From: Aquamicrobium zhengzhouense
GTDB lineage: Bacteria > Pseudomonadota > Alphaproteobacteria > Rhizobiales > Rhizobiaceae
Direction: 5' to 3'
Length of the DNA: 64,000 nucleotides
NCBI RefSeq assembly: GCF_016124105.1
Contig: NZ_JADGMQ010000004.1
Location: 186,001-250,000, forward strand
Under the pieces are notes generated by a model. It saw only the letters and a program-made list of their open reading frames with translations. It did not search any database and was not told the DNA's origin. A program made the position numbers and the translations under genes. This document shows positions 45,373 to 53,249 of this stretch, piece by piece; within the stretch, counting starts at the first letter, position 1, and every line of letters begins with the position of its first letter.

Positions 45373-46047
45373 TCAGCTTTCCTTTTGTGAGATGATGCGT
45401 GTCGCCTTGCGGATACGCTCGGCAAGGGCTGCGTGTATCTGCGGCGTGGCATCCCGCTCACGCACCAGGGAAGCGAAGCCGCGCGTAACCACCGCGCGCG
45501 CCTCGCCTCGTGTCAGCTTCGCATCCCGCGTCAGCCAACGCTCGAACTCGCGGACCGACGGCAACCGTCCCGCCGCAAGTTTGACGTTTTCGACCCGCGC
45601 CTCCGGCAGCATCGGAAACGTCACGATCGAGATTTCCCAAAGATCGGCCTAAAGAATCCGGCGGACACCTTTTTGGGCATCTTTTCTCGACCGCACGGTT
45701 CGAAAACCGATAGAGAGCCCATCAAGAGCCCCGCCTCGCATGAGTTCGCGCACTTCCCGCGCGCGGCCCACTCCTTTCGCCAGGCGGCCGCGAACGAACA
45801 ATCCTCGCTCATCTTCGCGGATATCGATCCAAGTACCGATCGGCTCGTTCGGATCATGCTGAAACAGCATCCGCACGCCACCTGTTCCACGCTTCATCAG
45901 CGAACGTGCGAACGCCCCCTTTTCGACCACGTCGCGTGCAAGATCGGGTCGCTCGAAAAGGCTCGCATAACCGGAAAATGTGCCATCTCTGTCCAGCCCG
46001 ACCTGCGCATCCGCGACCTTCTTTTCATAGCGAAGGGTCTCATTCAT
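45373..46047 (-). pseudogene. GTA prohead protease (gp4-like), interrupted by an amber codon
   Basis: From ATG 46047 the frame gives 132 residues with GTFSGYASLFERPDLARDVV, MLFQHDPNEPIGTW (catalytic His) and GALDGLSIGFRTVRSRKD (catalytic Ser), then TAG at 45649-45651. It continues in the same frame with ADLWEISIVTFPMLPEARVE and on to 45373. WEISIVTFP is a conserved strand of the S78 protease fold, so the family runs straight through the stop; GAG (Glu) is the usual codon there. Without readthrough the enzyme lacks its last 92 positions and capsid maturation should fail. The start overlaps the DUF6107 gene by eight bases. Confidence 0.87.
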
Positions 46048-46363
46048 CGCCGGTTTCCTTGCTTATGGCGCCTTTTGCGCGGAAGAAGCGAACCAGCAGG
46101 CCGAGCGTCCACCAGGCGCACAGGCTTGCCGCCGCCGACCCCATCAAGACCAGTTCGTAAGGACCTAGTTTTTCTGCAATTCCGAGTTCCGCAGCGATCT
46201 TGAGGCCAACGGTGCCGCCGAAGACGAGGCCGCTGGCGACGCCGATACCTAGCCGCACCGCAGCTTCTCGACGGCTGTGCGGCAGCAGATAGGCCAGCGA
46301 GATCGCCGATCCCGCAGCCGCGCCGCCGGCTCTGGCCGACCAGAGCCAGAATGTGTCTGACAT
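46040..46363 (-). CDS. DUF6107 family membrane protein in the GTA cluster
   Basis: 107 aa with three hydrophobic helices (about 10-28, 38-60, 72-94) and a short charged tail. It occupies the gp3.5 position between portal and protease and matches the DUF6107 family seen in rhizobial GTA clusters. Function unknown. ATG 46363 has AAGGA upstream. Confidence 0.8.
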   Translation of the reverse strand: MSDTFWLWSARAGGAAAGSAISLAYLLPHSRREAAVRLGIGVASGLVFGGTVGLKIAAELGIAEKLGPYELVLMGSAAASLCAWWTLGLLVRFFRAKGAISKETGDE

Positions 46364-46374
46364 GTTGAGTGTCC

Positions 46375-47532
46375 TTAGTTGCGCGGGCCGTAGCCCACCG
46401 CTTCCCGTTTCTCTTCGTCGGTCAGGAAGTCTGCGGCCCCGATCCGGGACCAGAGCGCCTCGCGCTCGACCGCGAGGCCATCGATTTGGTCATGGTCAAA
46501 GGACAGGCGCAGTCCCTCGCCGAACTTCGGCCCAAGGAATGCAGAAAGTTCAGCCGCTGTCTTGGAGACAAGGGGCAATACCGTCATCCGATAGAAAGCG
46601 CGGTTGGCTTCCTGATAATTGGCGTAGGTGTTGTCGCCCGGAATTCCGAGGATCATGGGCGGAACGCCAAAGGCGAGAGCAATCTCGCGACTGGCACCAT
46701 TCTTGGCCTCGACGAAATCCATGTCCTTGGGGGTTAGCCCCATGGCCTTCCATTCCAGTCCTCCCTCGAGCAGCATGGGCCGTCCGGCGCGGGCTGCACC
46801 CGCATAACCGTCCTCAAGTTCGCCCTTGAGGCGCTCATATTGCTCCTCCGTCAGATTGCCTCCCTCCTTGGGGGCGTAGACGAGAGCTCCGGACGGGCGG
46901 GCAGAATTGTCCAGCAATGCCTTGTTCCAGCGTACTGCCGCATTGTGGATGTCGAGCGCCATGAGTGCTGCCTGCAATGGCGGAAACCCATAAAGATCAT
47001 CCAGCGGATGGAAGAGGCGAAGATGCATCGCGAGCGCGCCCTCCTCGCCGTCCATCGGTATGCGCCGCCGTCGCTCCTGCTGCCTCTGCTCAAGTGCAGT
47101 CGGCCAGCCATCTGCGTCTGTGACGACCATGACCTGATCCGGACGAAGCAGATGCAGCTCGCGGGTATTTGCCGCCTCGACCAGCTCAACATAGGCATTG
47201 CCCGACATCAGGAGATGTCCGTACAGGATCTCAAGAAAGCTCGCGCCAGTGGCTCTCGCATTGGGGCGCATCAAGAGGTCGAGCAGCGGATGGTCGACCA
47301 ACTCGCTTTTTTCCTCATAAAGGAGCCACGGTACCGACGCGGCTGCCTCGGCGATCAGCCGTACGCAGCGATGTACCGTTGGATTTCGCATGAAGCCTTC
47401 GCGTGCCAGCGTCGCATAATCGCGCCGTGTCCAGGCGGCTTCTCCCTGTGCATGAAGAGCGACAAATCCATGAAGACTGCCCCCCTTGCGCTCGACGTTC
47501 TGTCGAGCCCACGGCCAGTTCCAACCCATCAT
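46375..47532 (-). CDS. GTA portal protein (gp3-like, HK97 family)
   Basis: 385 aa. Marks of HK97 portal proteins: VHRCVRLIAEAAASVPWLLY, HPLLDLLMRPNARATGASFL, LLMSGNAYVELVE, GGLEWKAMGLTPKDMDFVEA, EIALAFGVPPMILGIPGDNT, YANYQEANRAFYRMTVLPLV. It forms the dodecameric DNA gate. Start 47532 or 47529 (two adjacent ATGs). Confidence 0.95.
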   Translation of the reverse strand: MMGWNWPWARQNVERKGGSLHGFVALHAQGEAAWTRRDYATLAREGFMRNPTVHRCVRLIAEAAASVPWLLYEEKSELVDHPLLDLLMRPNARATGASFLEILYGHLLMSGNAYVELVEAANTRELHLLRPDQVMVVTDADGWPTALEQRQQERRRRIPMDGEEGALAMHLRLFHPLDDLYGFPPLQAALMALDIHNAAVRWNKALLDNSARPSGALVYAPKEGGNLTEEQYERLKGELEDGYAGAARAGRPMLLEGGLEWKAMGLTPKDMDFVEAKNGASREIALAFGVPPMILGIPGDNTYANYQEANRAFYRMTVLPLVSKTAAELSAFLGPKFGEGLRLSFDHDQIDGLAVEREALWSRIGAADFLTDEEKREAVGYGPRN

Positions 47533-47541
47533 TGAAATCCG

Positions 47542-48888
47542 TTAGCTAAGGTTTCGCACACGCGGGGCGCCAGCGCTGCCCAGCATCAATTCGCTCAGCG
47601 CCCAGACCAGCGCATCCACCCGATCAGGTGAACGACCACCGGAAAGACCGTCTGGCCCGAAATCGCACATCTCGTCCTCCAGTTCGCGAAATCGGCTGGG
47701 ATGAACGACACGTTTTTGCGCATAAAGCGCGGCTACAGGCTCTGCCCGCACCCACTTTCCTCGGCTTGCCCGCACCTCCTTCACCGGCACGTTTGGATCG
47801 ACGGTGCGCAACACCGCGGTAACCATCTCGCCACCCTGATTGATCTCGGCGACAATGGTGTCAGCCTGGTGCTCATGGAAAAGGGCGACACTGCGTGCCG
47901 CCCAATCCTGCGGGCGTGCTGCCTGCATCGTCGCATCCTCCAGCACAACGCCAGTTCCCTCGCTGTCGATTGCGGCAACGATGATGCCGCATGCGTCAGA
48001 GCTCTTGCGTGATGAGGCTGGGGGATCTATCGCGACAACAATTCTCCGCAACGGTCCGAGCGGCGCTCCCCAGGCTGCTTCAAGTCCTTGACGGGTCCAC
48101 AGCGCGTCTTGCCGATCCTCGATGAGCTCTCCATCGAGTTCCTGCCTCCCAAGCCGCGAGCCGGCATACTGAGCCTCGATCGCTGCTATGAAGCCCGCTG
48201 CCAAATTCGCCTCATTCTCACGCGTCGGCATACGCGTGAAATAAAAGCTCGGATCGGACAGCAAACGCTTCACCAGCGGCACCGGCTTGGGCGTCGTGGT
48301 TACAATCTGCCTTGGCTGCTCGCCTAGACGCAGCCCGAATTGCAGCATGTCGAAGCACTCAACGGCATTCTTCCACTTCGCCACCTCATCGCACCAGGCA
48401 GCGTCGAATTGCGGCCCGCGAAGGCTTTCGGGGTCCTCGGAAGAAAAAGCCTGCGCCACCGCTCCGCTATCCCACAACAGCCGCCGGCGGGTTGGTTCAT
48501 ATCTGGGGCGGCCATTGCGAGAGATCGCTGCTATCCCGGACGGGCCATCCACCATGACTTCACGCACGTCCCCGAGCGTTTCGGCAACCAATGCAATTCG
48601 GAGATATCGAAGTTTCCGGGTGAATGGCGAGAAGCCACGCGCCAGCCCATTCACCCATTCTGCACCCAACCGGGTCTTGCCGGATCCGCGACCGCCCATC
48701 ACCAGCCAGTTAGTCTTCTCCGCCCCCGGCCGATATTGTTTGCCGCGGGCGGTGCCGACCCACTCACGTGAGATGATCGCTATCTCCTCCTGGGAAAACG
48801 CCCTCTCCAGCCATTCTCTCTGCGAGATGCCTGGCAAGCTCAACAATCTTTCGATCGAGCTTGTCGAGTAAATCGGCGATGTTGGCAT
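47542..48888 (-). CDS. GTA large terminase (gp2-like)
   Basis: 448 aa. DNA-packaging ATPase/nuclease. Walker A in NWLVMGGRGSGKTRLGAEWV, Walker B-like QFDAAWCDEVAKW, coupling motif IVTTTPKP, and nuclease aspartates in VVAIDPPAS and RSPDRVDALVWALSEL. The start is uncertain: ATG 48888 gives a normal N-terminus (ERLLSLPGISQREW) but lies 125 bases inside gp1 and has no close ribosome site; in-frame TTGs a little downstream are alternatives. The end is nine bases before the portal gene. Confidence 0.93.
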   Translation of the reverse strand: MPTSPIYSTSSIERLLSLPGISQREWLERAFSQEEIAIISREWVGTARGKQYRPGAEKTNWLVMGGRGSGKTRLGAEWVNGLARGFSPFTRKLRYLRIALVAETLGDVREVMVDGPSGIAAISRNGRPRYEPTRRRLLWDSGAVAQAFSSEDPESLRGPQFDAAWCDEVAKWKNAVECFDMLQFGLRLGEQPRQIVTTTPKPVPLVKRLLSDPSFYFTRMPTRENEANLAAGFIAAIEAQYAGSRLGRQELDGELIEDRQDALWTRQGLEAAWGAPLGPLRRIVVAIDPPASSRKSSDACGIIVAAIDSEGTGVVLEDATMQAARPQDWAARSVALFHEHQADTIVAEINQGGEMVTAVLRTVDPNVPVKEVRASRGKWVRAEPVAALYAQKRVVHPSRFRELEDEMCDFGPDGLSGGRSPDRVDALVWALSELMLGSAGAPRVRNLS

Positions 48889-49249
48889 CGCTTGATATCT
48901 GCCTTTCGCGCGCTTCGTCTTCGTCACGCGTCGTCTCGAATATTTTGAGTAGGGTGCTAACGCTGCTCGAAAGCTCTGATACCGCCTTGTCCGCTCCGGG
49001 TTGGTCCTCATCAGGATCGAGCTGAATACGCTCCGCCTTTTCCAGCAGCCGGTCCTTCAATCGACCGATGCGTTCGCCGCGGCTGAGCCCTTGGGCTACC
49101 CCTGAGACTTTCCATCCGCCCCTGCGGGCCGTGCGCTCCAGGGCAGAGGCATTGAGCCGACAGGCCTGCGCAAGCCGTTCGAAAGTTAACGGGGCGCCCT
49201 CCATCAAGGCACGCCGAGCCGCCCACACGGCTTCTGCCCCGTCGGTCAT
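48764..49249 (-). CDS. GTA gp1-like protein (small terminase-type)
   Basis: 161 aa. First gene of the GTA run. MTDGAEAVWAARRALMEGAP, TFERLAQACRLNASALERTA and RRGGWKV form an HTH-like N-terminus expected of a small terminase; the C-terminal half is helical (LDRKIVELARHLAER). ATG 49249 has GGGAGG upstream. It shares about 125 bases with the large terminase in another frame. Assigned mainly by position and helix pattern. Confidence 0.8.
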   Translation of the reverse strand: MTDGAEAVWAARRALMEGAPLTFERLAQACRLNASALERTARRGGWKVSGVAQGLSRGERIGRLKDRLLEKAERIQLDPDEDQPGADKAVSELSSSVSTLLKIFETTRDEDEARERQISSDANIADLLDKLDRKIVELARHLAERMAGEGVFPGGDSDHLT

Positions 49250-49339
49250 GCACCCTCCCGAATTTCTGGAGATCTGGTCGACCAACGAACTCATCGCTGT
49301 GATGCGTCGCTCTGGACGCAATTTTCCGACCTTGCATGA

Positions 49340-49388
49340 AGCCTATCGAAGCACCGTTACGGTGTCAAGAATATATTCCTATATATTC
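49340..49388 (-). promoter_or_regulatory. Probable GTA promoter with internal palindrome
   Basis: Minus strand: AT-rich UP-like sequence (49369-49388), TTGACA as -35 (49363-49368), a 17-base spacer, TAGGCT as -10 (49340-49345), about 90 bases before gp1. A perfect inverted repeat CACCGT-T-ACGGTG (49352-49364) lies in the spacer and touches the -35, the position of a repressor or activator site. Confidence 0.55.
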
Positions 49389-49523
49389 TCACATTTTCTG
49401 ACAGTAGTCTCGTCGCGCTTGCCGACCGCCCGGAAATGAGCAACAACAATCGGTGGTTGATCCTCGGATGAATTCTGCCTTCTGGCTCTATCTCCTTGGA
49501 TGCGTTGCGTGGGCGTGAATTGG

Positions 49524-51665
49524 ATGAAAAATCCTCGAAAGGATAAAAAGCCTGCCTCGCGATTGGCCAACAAGCTGCTCGCATTCGACGCTTGGCTGGA
49601 TTCCTCGCTCTATGAAGCCGGATTCAAGGCGCGCGAAACTTGGGAAAACGTCACTATCTTCTTCCGTCGCTTCCGCGTTGCCGGCTGGAAGCGCGGTTTC
49701 TTCGAATTGGGAAGCGAAGCCTTCACCATCGGCACGGTCGGCGCGATCCTGATGCTCGCGCTCGCCCTTCCCGCTTTCGAGGAAACTCAGAAGGACTGGC
49801 GCAGCCAGGGCGATTTTGCTGTCACCTTTCTTGATCGTCACGGAAACGAGATTGGCCAGCGCGGCATCATCCAACGCGACTCCGTGCCGGTGGACGAACT
49901 TCCTGATCATCTTATCAAAGCTGTCCTTGCGACCGAGGACCGGCGCTTTTTCGACCATTTCGGCATCGACTTTATAGGTCTTGCTCGCGCGCTAACCGAG
50001 AACGTCCGCGCCAATTCGGTTGTGCAGGGTGGCTCCACGCTCACGCAGCAATTGGCGAAGAACCTGTTCCTGACCAATGAGCGCTCCATGGAGCGCAAGA
50101 TAAAGGAAGCGTATCTCGCACTTTGGCTGGAGTGGAACCTCAGCAAGAAGGAAATCCTGCAGCTTTACCTGGATCGCGCCTATCTCGGCGGCGGCACTTT
50201 CGGCATCGCGGCCGCTGCTGACTTTTACTTCAACAAAAATATCAAGGAACTGAACTTGGCTGAGTCGGCGATGATTGCCGGCTTGTTCAAGGCACCCGGC
50301 AATTACGCCCCCCACATCAATCTGCCTGCGGCCCGCGGTCGGGCGAACGTCGTCTTGTCCAACATGGTCGATTCGGGCTTCATGACCGAGGGGCAGGTCC
50401 TGCATGCACGACTGCACCCCGCTACGGCCGTCGACAGGGCAGGACGCGACAGCCCCGATTATTTCCTCGACTGGGCTTTCGAGGAGGTCAAGCGCGTTGC
50501 GCCCAAAGACAGCCCACGCTCACTGGTCGCGAGAACGACGATCGACATGGGCGTCCAAAAGGCGGCTGAGGAATCTCTGGAATTCCATCTGCGCCAACAT
50601 GGAAAGTCTTATCGCTTTTCCGAAGGAGCAATTGTGGCGATTGAGAACACCGGCGCAGTAAGAGCCCTGGTTGGCGGCAGCGACTATGCCCGCAGCCAGT
50701 TCAACCGTGCGACGAAGGCGCTTCGCCAGACTGGCTCTGCGTTCAAGCCCTACGTCTTCACCGCAGCTATGGAAGCGGGCTTCACGCCGCAATCGGTTGT
50801 ACCGGATGCCCCTATCACATGGGCCGGGTGGTCGCCGCGAAACTACAGCCGCGGCTACGCTGGTCGTGTCCCCCTTTCTACCTCCCTCATCCGCTCATTC
50901 AACACGGTACCCGTTCGCCTTGCGAAGGATCATCTGACCATCCCTGTCATCATGCAAAAAGTGAAGGACATGGGTGTCGAAAGCGAGCTCAACGGCCACC
51001 GCACTATGGTCCTTGGTACCTCCGGAATGACGGTAATGGATCAGGCAACCGGTTACCTGACCTTGGCGTCAGGCGGCTTCACAGGTGTCCGGCACGCCAT
51101 CACCCAGCTCGTCACCCACTCCGGCAAGGTGATCTACGACCAGAAGCGCGATGCTGCACCGCCCCGCCGGACAGTTACCGAGGAAGCTGTGGCCGCGATG
51201 AACTCGATCATGGTGCAGATCCCGGAGACCGGCACCGCACGCCGCGCTGCCCTTCCCGGCATCCGCTCGGCTGGCAAGACGGGCACTGCCCAAGCCTATC
51301 GCGACGCATGGTATGTTGGTTATACCGGCAACTACACAGCCGCGGTCTGGCTGGGCAATGACGACTATTCTCCGACCCTGAACATGACGGGCGGCTCTGT
51401 GCCGGCGATGGTCTGGCAGCGGCTGATGTCCTACGCGCATCAGGGCATCGAGCTAAAGCCGATACCAGGCATAGAAAAGCCGTTCTTGGATGACCCGCCG
51501 GATCAAGCCGTCGCTTCGTCAGAGGAGAATGGCAGCGTAGAACCCGACCGCCCGTCAGTGCTTTCCGCGCGGACGACGAAGGTTCTTTTCGAGCTGTCCG
51601 ATGCCTTTCGCGATGCCGTTCCGCTTTCGGTTCCCCAGGGCCCTGAAACCCTTTCATCATTGTGA
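49524..51665 (+). CDS. Class A penicillin-binding protein (PBP1A family)
   Basis: 713 aa, bifunctional peptidoglycan synthase. N-terminal membrane helix near 66-88; GT51 transglycosylase with catalytic Glu138 in LATEDRRFFDHFGID and GGSTLTQQLAKNLFLTNERS; transpeptidase with Ser405 in QTGSAFKPYVF, SFNTVP, and Lys585 in SAGKTGTAQAYRDAW. Start chosen at ATG 49524 (MKNPRKDKKP); ATG 49500 is in frame, and neither has a strong ribosome site. Divergent from the GTA operon. The 274-base divergent region carries the GTA promoter; I saw no clear plus-strand promoter in it. Confidence 0.92.
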   Translation: MKNPRKDKKPASRLANKLLAFDAWLDSSLYEAGFKARETWENVTIFFRRFRVAGWKRGFFELGSEAFTIGTVGAILMLALALPAFEETQKDWRSQGDFAVTFLDRHGNEIGQRGIIQRDSVPVDELPDHLIKAVLATEDRRFFDHFGIDFIGLARALTENVRANSVVQGGSTLTQQLAKNLFLTNERSMERKIKEAYLALWLEWNLSKKEILQLYLDRAYLGGGTFGIAAAADFYFNKNIKELNLAESAMIAGLFKAPGNYAPHINLPAARGRANVVLSNMVDSGFMTEGQVLHARLHPATAVDRAGRDSPDYFLDWAFEEVKRVAPKDSPRSLVARTTIDMGVQKAAEESLEFHLRQHGKSYRFSEGAIVAIENTGAVRALVGGSDYARSQFNRATKALRQTGSAFKPYVFTAAMEAGFTPQSVVPDAPITWAGWSPRNYSRGYAGRVPLSTSLIRSFNTVPVRLAKDHLTIPVIMQKVKDMGVESELNGHRTMVLGTSGMTVMDQATGYLTLASGGFTGVRHAITQLVTHSGKVIYDQKRDAAPPRRTVTEEAVAAMNSIMVQIPETGTARRAALPGIRSAGKTGTAQAYRDAWYVGYTGNYTAAVWLGNDDYSPTLNMTGGSVPAMVWQRLMSYAHQGIELKPIPGIEKPFLDDPPDQAVASSEENGSVEPDRPSVLSARTTKVLFELSDAFRDAVPLSVPQGPETLSSL

Positions 51666-51772
51666 AAAGCAGGCTTTGCCTCCAGAACACCTTGACATTT
51701 TAGCCCCGGATGGCGACCGCTTGAGCCCAAGCCTGTCCAACCTCCAAGAAGACGCGAGCCGTCGATCCGTTA

Positions 51773-52354
51773 ATGCTGAAGTCGCTTTTCCTGACAGCAC
51801 TGGCTCTTGTGATTGCGCTTGGCGGTGGTGCTGGCAGCGTCTGGCTGGCGTTGGACTCCGACTTCGAATTTGACACCATTGAGGTTGGCGACTGGACCGC
51901 CTTCCCTACCCGTGGCACTCCAGATGCCGACCCATATTCTAAAGCGCGTTTCTCCCGGACCGCAGACTTGCTGCTTGGACGAGGCGAAGGGTTAACCTTC
52001 ACGGCCAAGCGCGACTCGAATGGCTTTCCCCTAAGTGGGGCTTGCAGCTACCGACTTGAGGGCCCCACGCCGCCGGCTCGCTTCTGGACCCTTTATGCGC
52101 GCGATGAGGATGGTCGTGTCATCGACATGCCTGGAAACCGAGCTGCGGCGCTCCACTCCTACGCGGTGCTTCGCCAGGAAGATCAGACAATCATCACACG
52201 CGTCTCGGCTCACCCGCAGCCTGGAAATTGGCTCCCCGTGAAAACGGGAGAGTTTCTCCTCGTTCTGTCGCTTTACGACACCGCAATCTCATCGTCTTCG
52301 CGCATCGGCGAAGTAGTCCTGCCTCGGATCGTGCGCGAGGCATGTGATGGGTAA
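51773..52354 (+). CDS. DUF1214 domain protein
   Basis: 193 aa with an N-terminal hydrophobic anchor (4-27). GDWTAFPTRGTPDADPYSKA, YRLEGPTPPARFWTLYARDE and YAVLRQEDQTIITRVSAHPQ fit DUF1214, a domain of unknown role found alone or joined to DUF1254. It faces the periplasm. Overlaps the following DUF1254 gene, so the two are translated together and probably form one complex. Confidence 0.8.
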   Translation: MLKSLFLTALALVIALGGGAGSVWLALDSDFEFDTIEVGDWTAFPTRGTPDADPYSKARFSRTADLLLGRGEGLTFTAKRDSNGFPLSGACSYRLEGPTPPARFWTLYARDEDGRVIDMPGNRAAALHSYAVLRQEDQTIITRVSAHPQPGNWLPVKTGEFLLVLSLYDTAISSSSRIGEVVLPRIVREACDG

Positions 52355-52886
52355 GCTGTTCCATGCGGTCATTGTAGGTGTCATCGGTGCCGCGATCGTC
52401 CACATCGCGATCCTGCTGATGGTGCCGGCATTTTCAGTCCGAGATGCCTGGTCCAGCCTGTCCCAGCGCAGTAATTATTACACGATGACCCGTCTTGATC
52501 AGGCGGCCGGACCGCCGTTGATCGAGACGATCGACCCGCTTTTCCTCGCGAGCGCGTGCCGCTTTGACCTGAATGAAGGCATCGTCCATCTGACAGGTGA
52601 AGGCAAAGTCCCCTACTGGTCCATCTCGGTCCACGACCGTACAGGCCAGAATGTGTTCAGCCTGAACGACCGCTCCTCTTCAAGCGGGCATCCTGACTTT
52701 GTCATCGCCACGAGCGACCAGATGATCGCAATTCGTAACGCTCTTCCCCCTGAGATGGACCGCTCTGTCTTTATTGAAGCTGATGTGGGTGAAGGCATTG
52801 TCGTGGTACGTGCTTTTGCACCGGACGAAAGCTGGCACCCGACCGTGTCAGCGTTTCTGCAAAGCATGAAATGCTTGTCTAAATAG
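52347..52886 (+). CDS. DUF1254 domain protein
   Basis: 179 aa with an N-terminal membrane helix (9-30). SQRSNYYTMTRLDQAAGPPL, PLFLASACRFDLNEGIVHLT and YWSISVHDRTGQNVFSLNDR match short DUF1254 proteins. ATG 52347 has GAGG six bases upstream and overlaps the DUF1214 stop. Unknown function; gene order PBP1A-DUF1214-DUF1254 suggests an envelope role. Confidence 0.8.
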   Translation: MGKLFHAVIVGVIGAAIVHIAILLMVPAFSVRDAWSSLSQRSNYYTMTRLDQAAGPPLIETIDPLFLASACRFDLNEGIVHLTGEGKVPYWSISVHDRTGQNVFSLNDRSSSSGHPDFVIATSDQMIAIRNALPPEMDRSVFIEADVGEGIVVVRAFAPDESWHPTVSAFLQSMKCLSK

Positions 52887-52895
52887 CCGCTTGGA

Positions 52896-53078
52896 TTAGT
52901 TCGAGTTCAGGCTTTTGCGCTTTTGTCCGCGGCGCCGCTTGATCGGCGGGGTCTCTTCGGGCTGTGACCAGCGCTCGTAACGCACGCCCGGAAATATAAC
53001 GATCATCGCTCCCTCCTGTGGGGGAGAAGCCTTTCGACGGTTACGCAATCGTCTGTCAAACTGAAGAATGGTAGCCAT
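52896..53078 (-). CDS. Small basic protein, unknown function
   Basis: 60 aa, rich in Arg/Lys. MATILQFDRRLRNRRK and IVIFPGVRYERW resemble a short conserved protein seen in rhizobial genomes; there is no signal or membrane segment. ATG 53078 has GAGAG about eight bases upstream. Convergent with the DUF1254 gene. No function can be inferred. Confidence 0.6.
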   Translation of the reverse strand: MATILQFDRRLRNRRKASPPQEGAMIVIFPGVRYERWSQPEETPPIKRRRGQKRKSLNSN

Positions 53079-53149
53079 TGCAATGCTCTCACTGAAGTTT
53101 CACAGGAGCAGACGCCACGCCTCCAAATTCAATATCGCGCAGAAGACAG

Positions 53150-53164
53150 TTAACGCACCGCTAA
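53150..53164. promoter_or_regulatory. CtrA-like site upstream of the DUF2336 gene
   Basis: TTAA-CGCACCG-CTAA: two half sites seven bases apart, one mismatch from TTAA-N7-TTAA. It lies 86 bases before the DUF2336 start and 72 bases before the small minus-strand gene. Confidence 0.35.
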
Positions 53165-53249
53165 CACATATGGCGTAATTTGATCGAACCGGATTGGCTA
53201 TGTCGGCCAGTCGGGTTGTGTCAGTTGTTTTGCGTATTGGCCTGTCCTC

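Larger units (their letters stand above)
34857..49249 (-). mobile_element. Domesticated prophage: gene transfer agent (GTA) structural cluster
   Basis: A run of 18 minus-strand genes in the order of the Rhodobacter capsulatus-type GTA: gp1, terminase (gp2), portal (gp3), DUF6107, prohead protease (gp4), capsid (gp5), adaptors (gp6, gp7), an extra small gene, gp8, major tail (gp9), gp10, chaperone (gp10.1), tape measure (gp11), gp12, gp13, gp14, gp15, then a holin-like gene. Nearly all neighbours overlap by ATGA or sit a few bases apart. There is no integrase, repressor, replication gene or attachment site, as expected for a GTA rather than a prophage. gp4 and gp11 each carry one in-frame TAG. 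Confidence 0.93.

Noticed and set aside
45373-45624. An independent 83-residue gene between capsid and protease
   Set aside because: It is the C-terminal part of the prohead protease; the frame is continuous with the upstream part except for one TAG.
40979-46047. Genome-wide reassignment of TAG to an amino acid
   Set aside because: Several normal genes in the window end correctly in TAG, so only local readthrough or mutation is considered.
35083-49249. An active temperate prophage
   Set aside because: No integrase, excisionase, repressor, replication genes or attachment repeats; gene order is that of a GTA.
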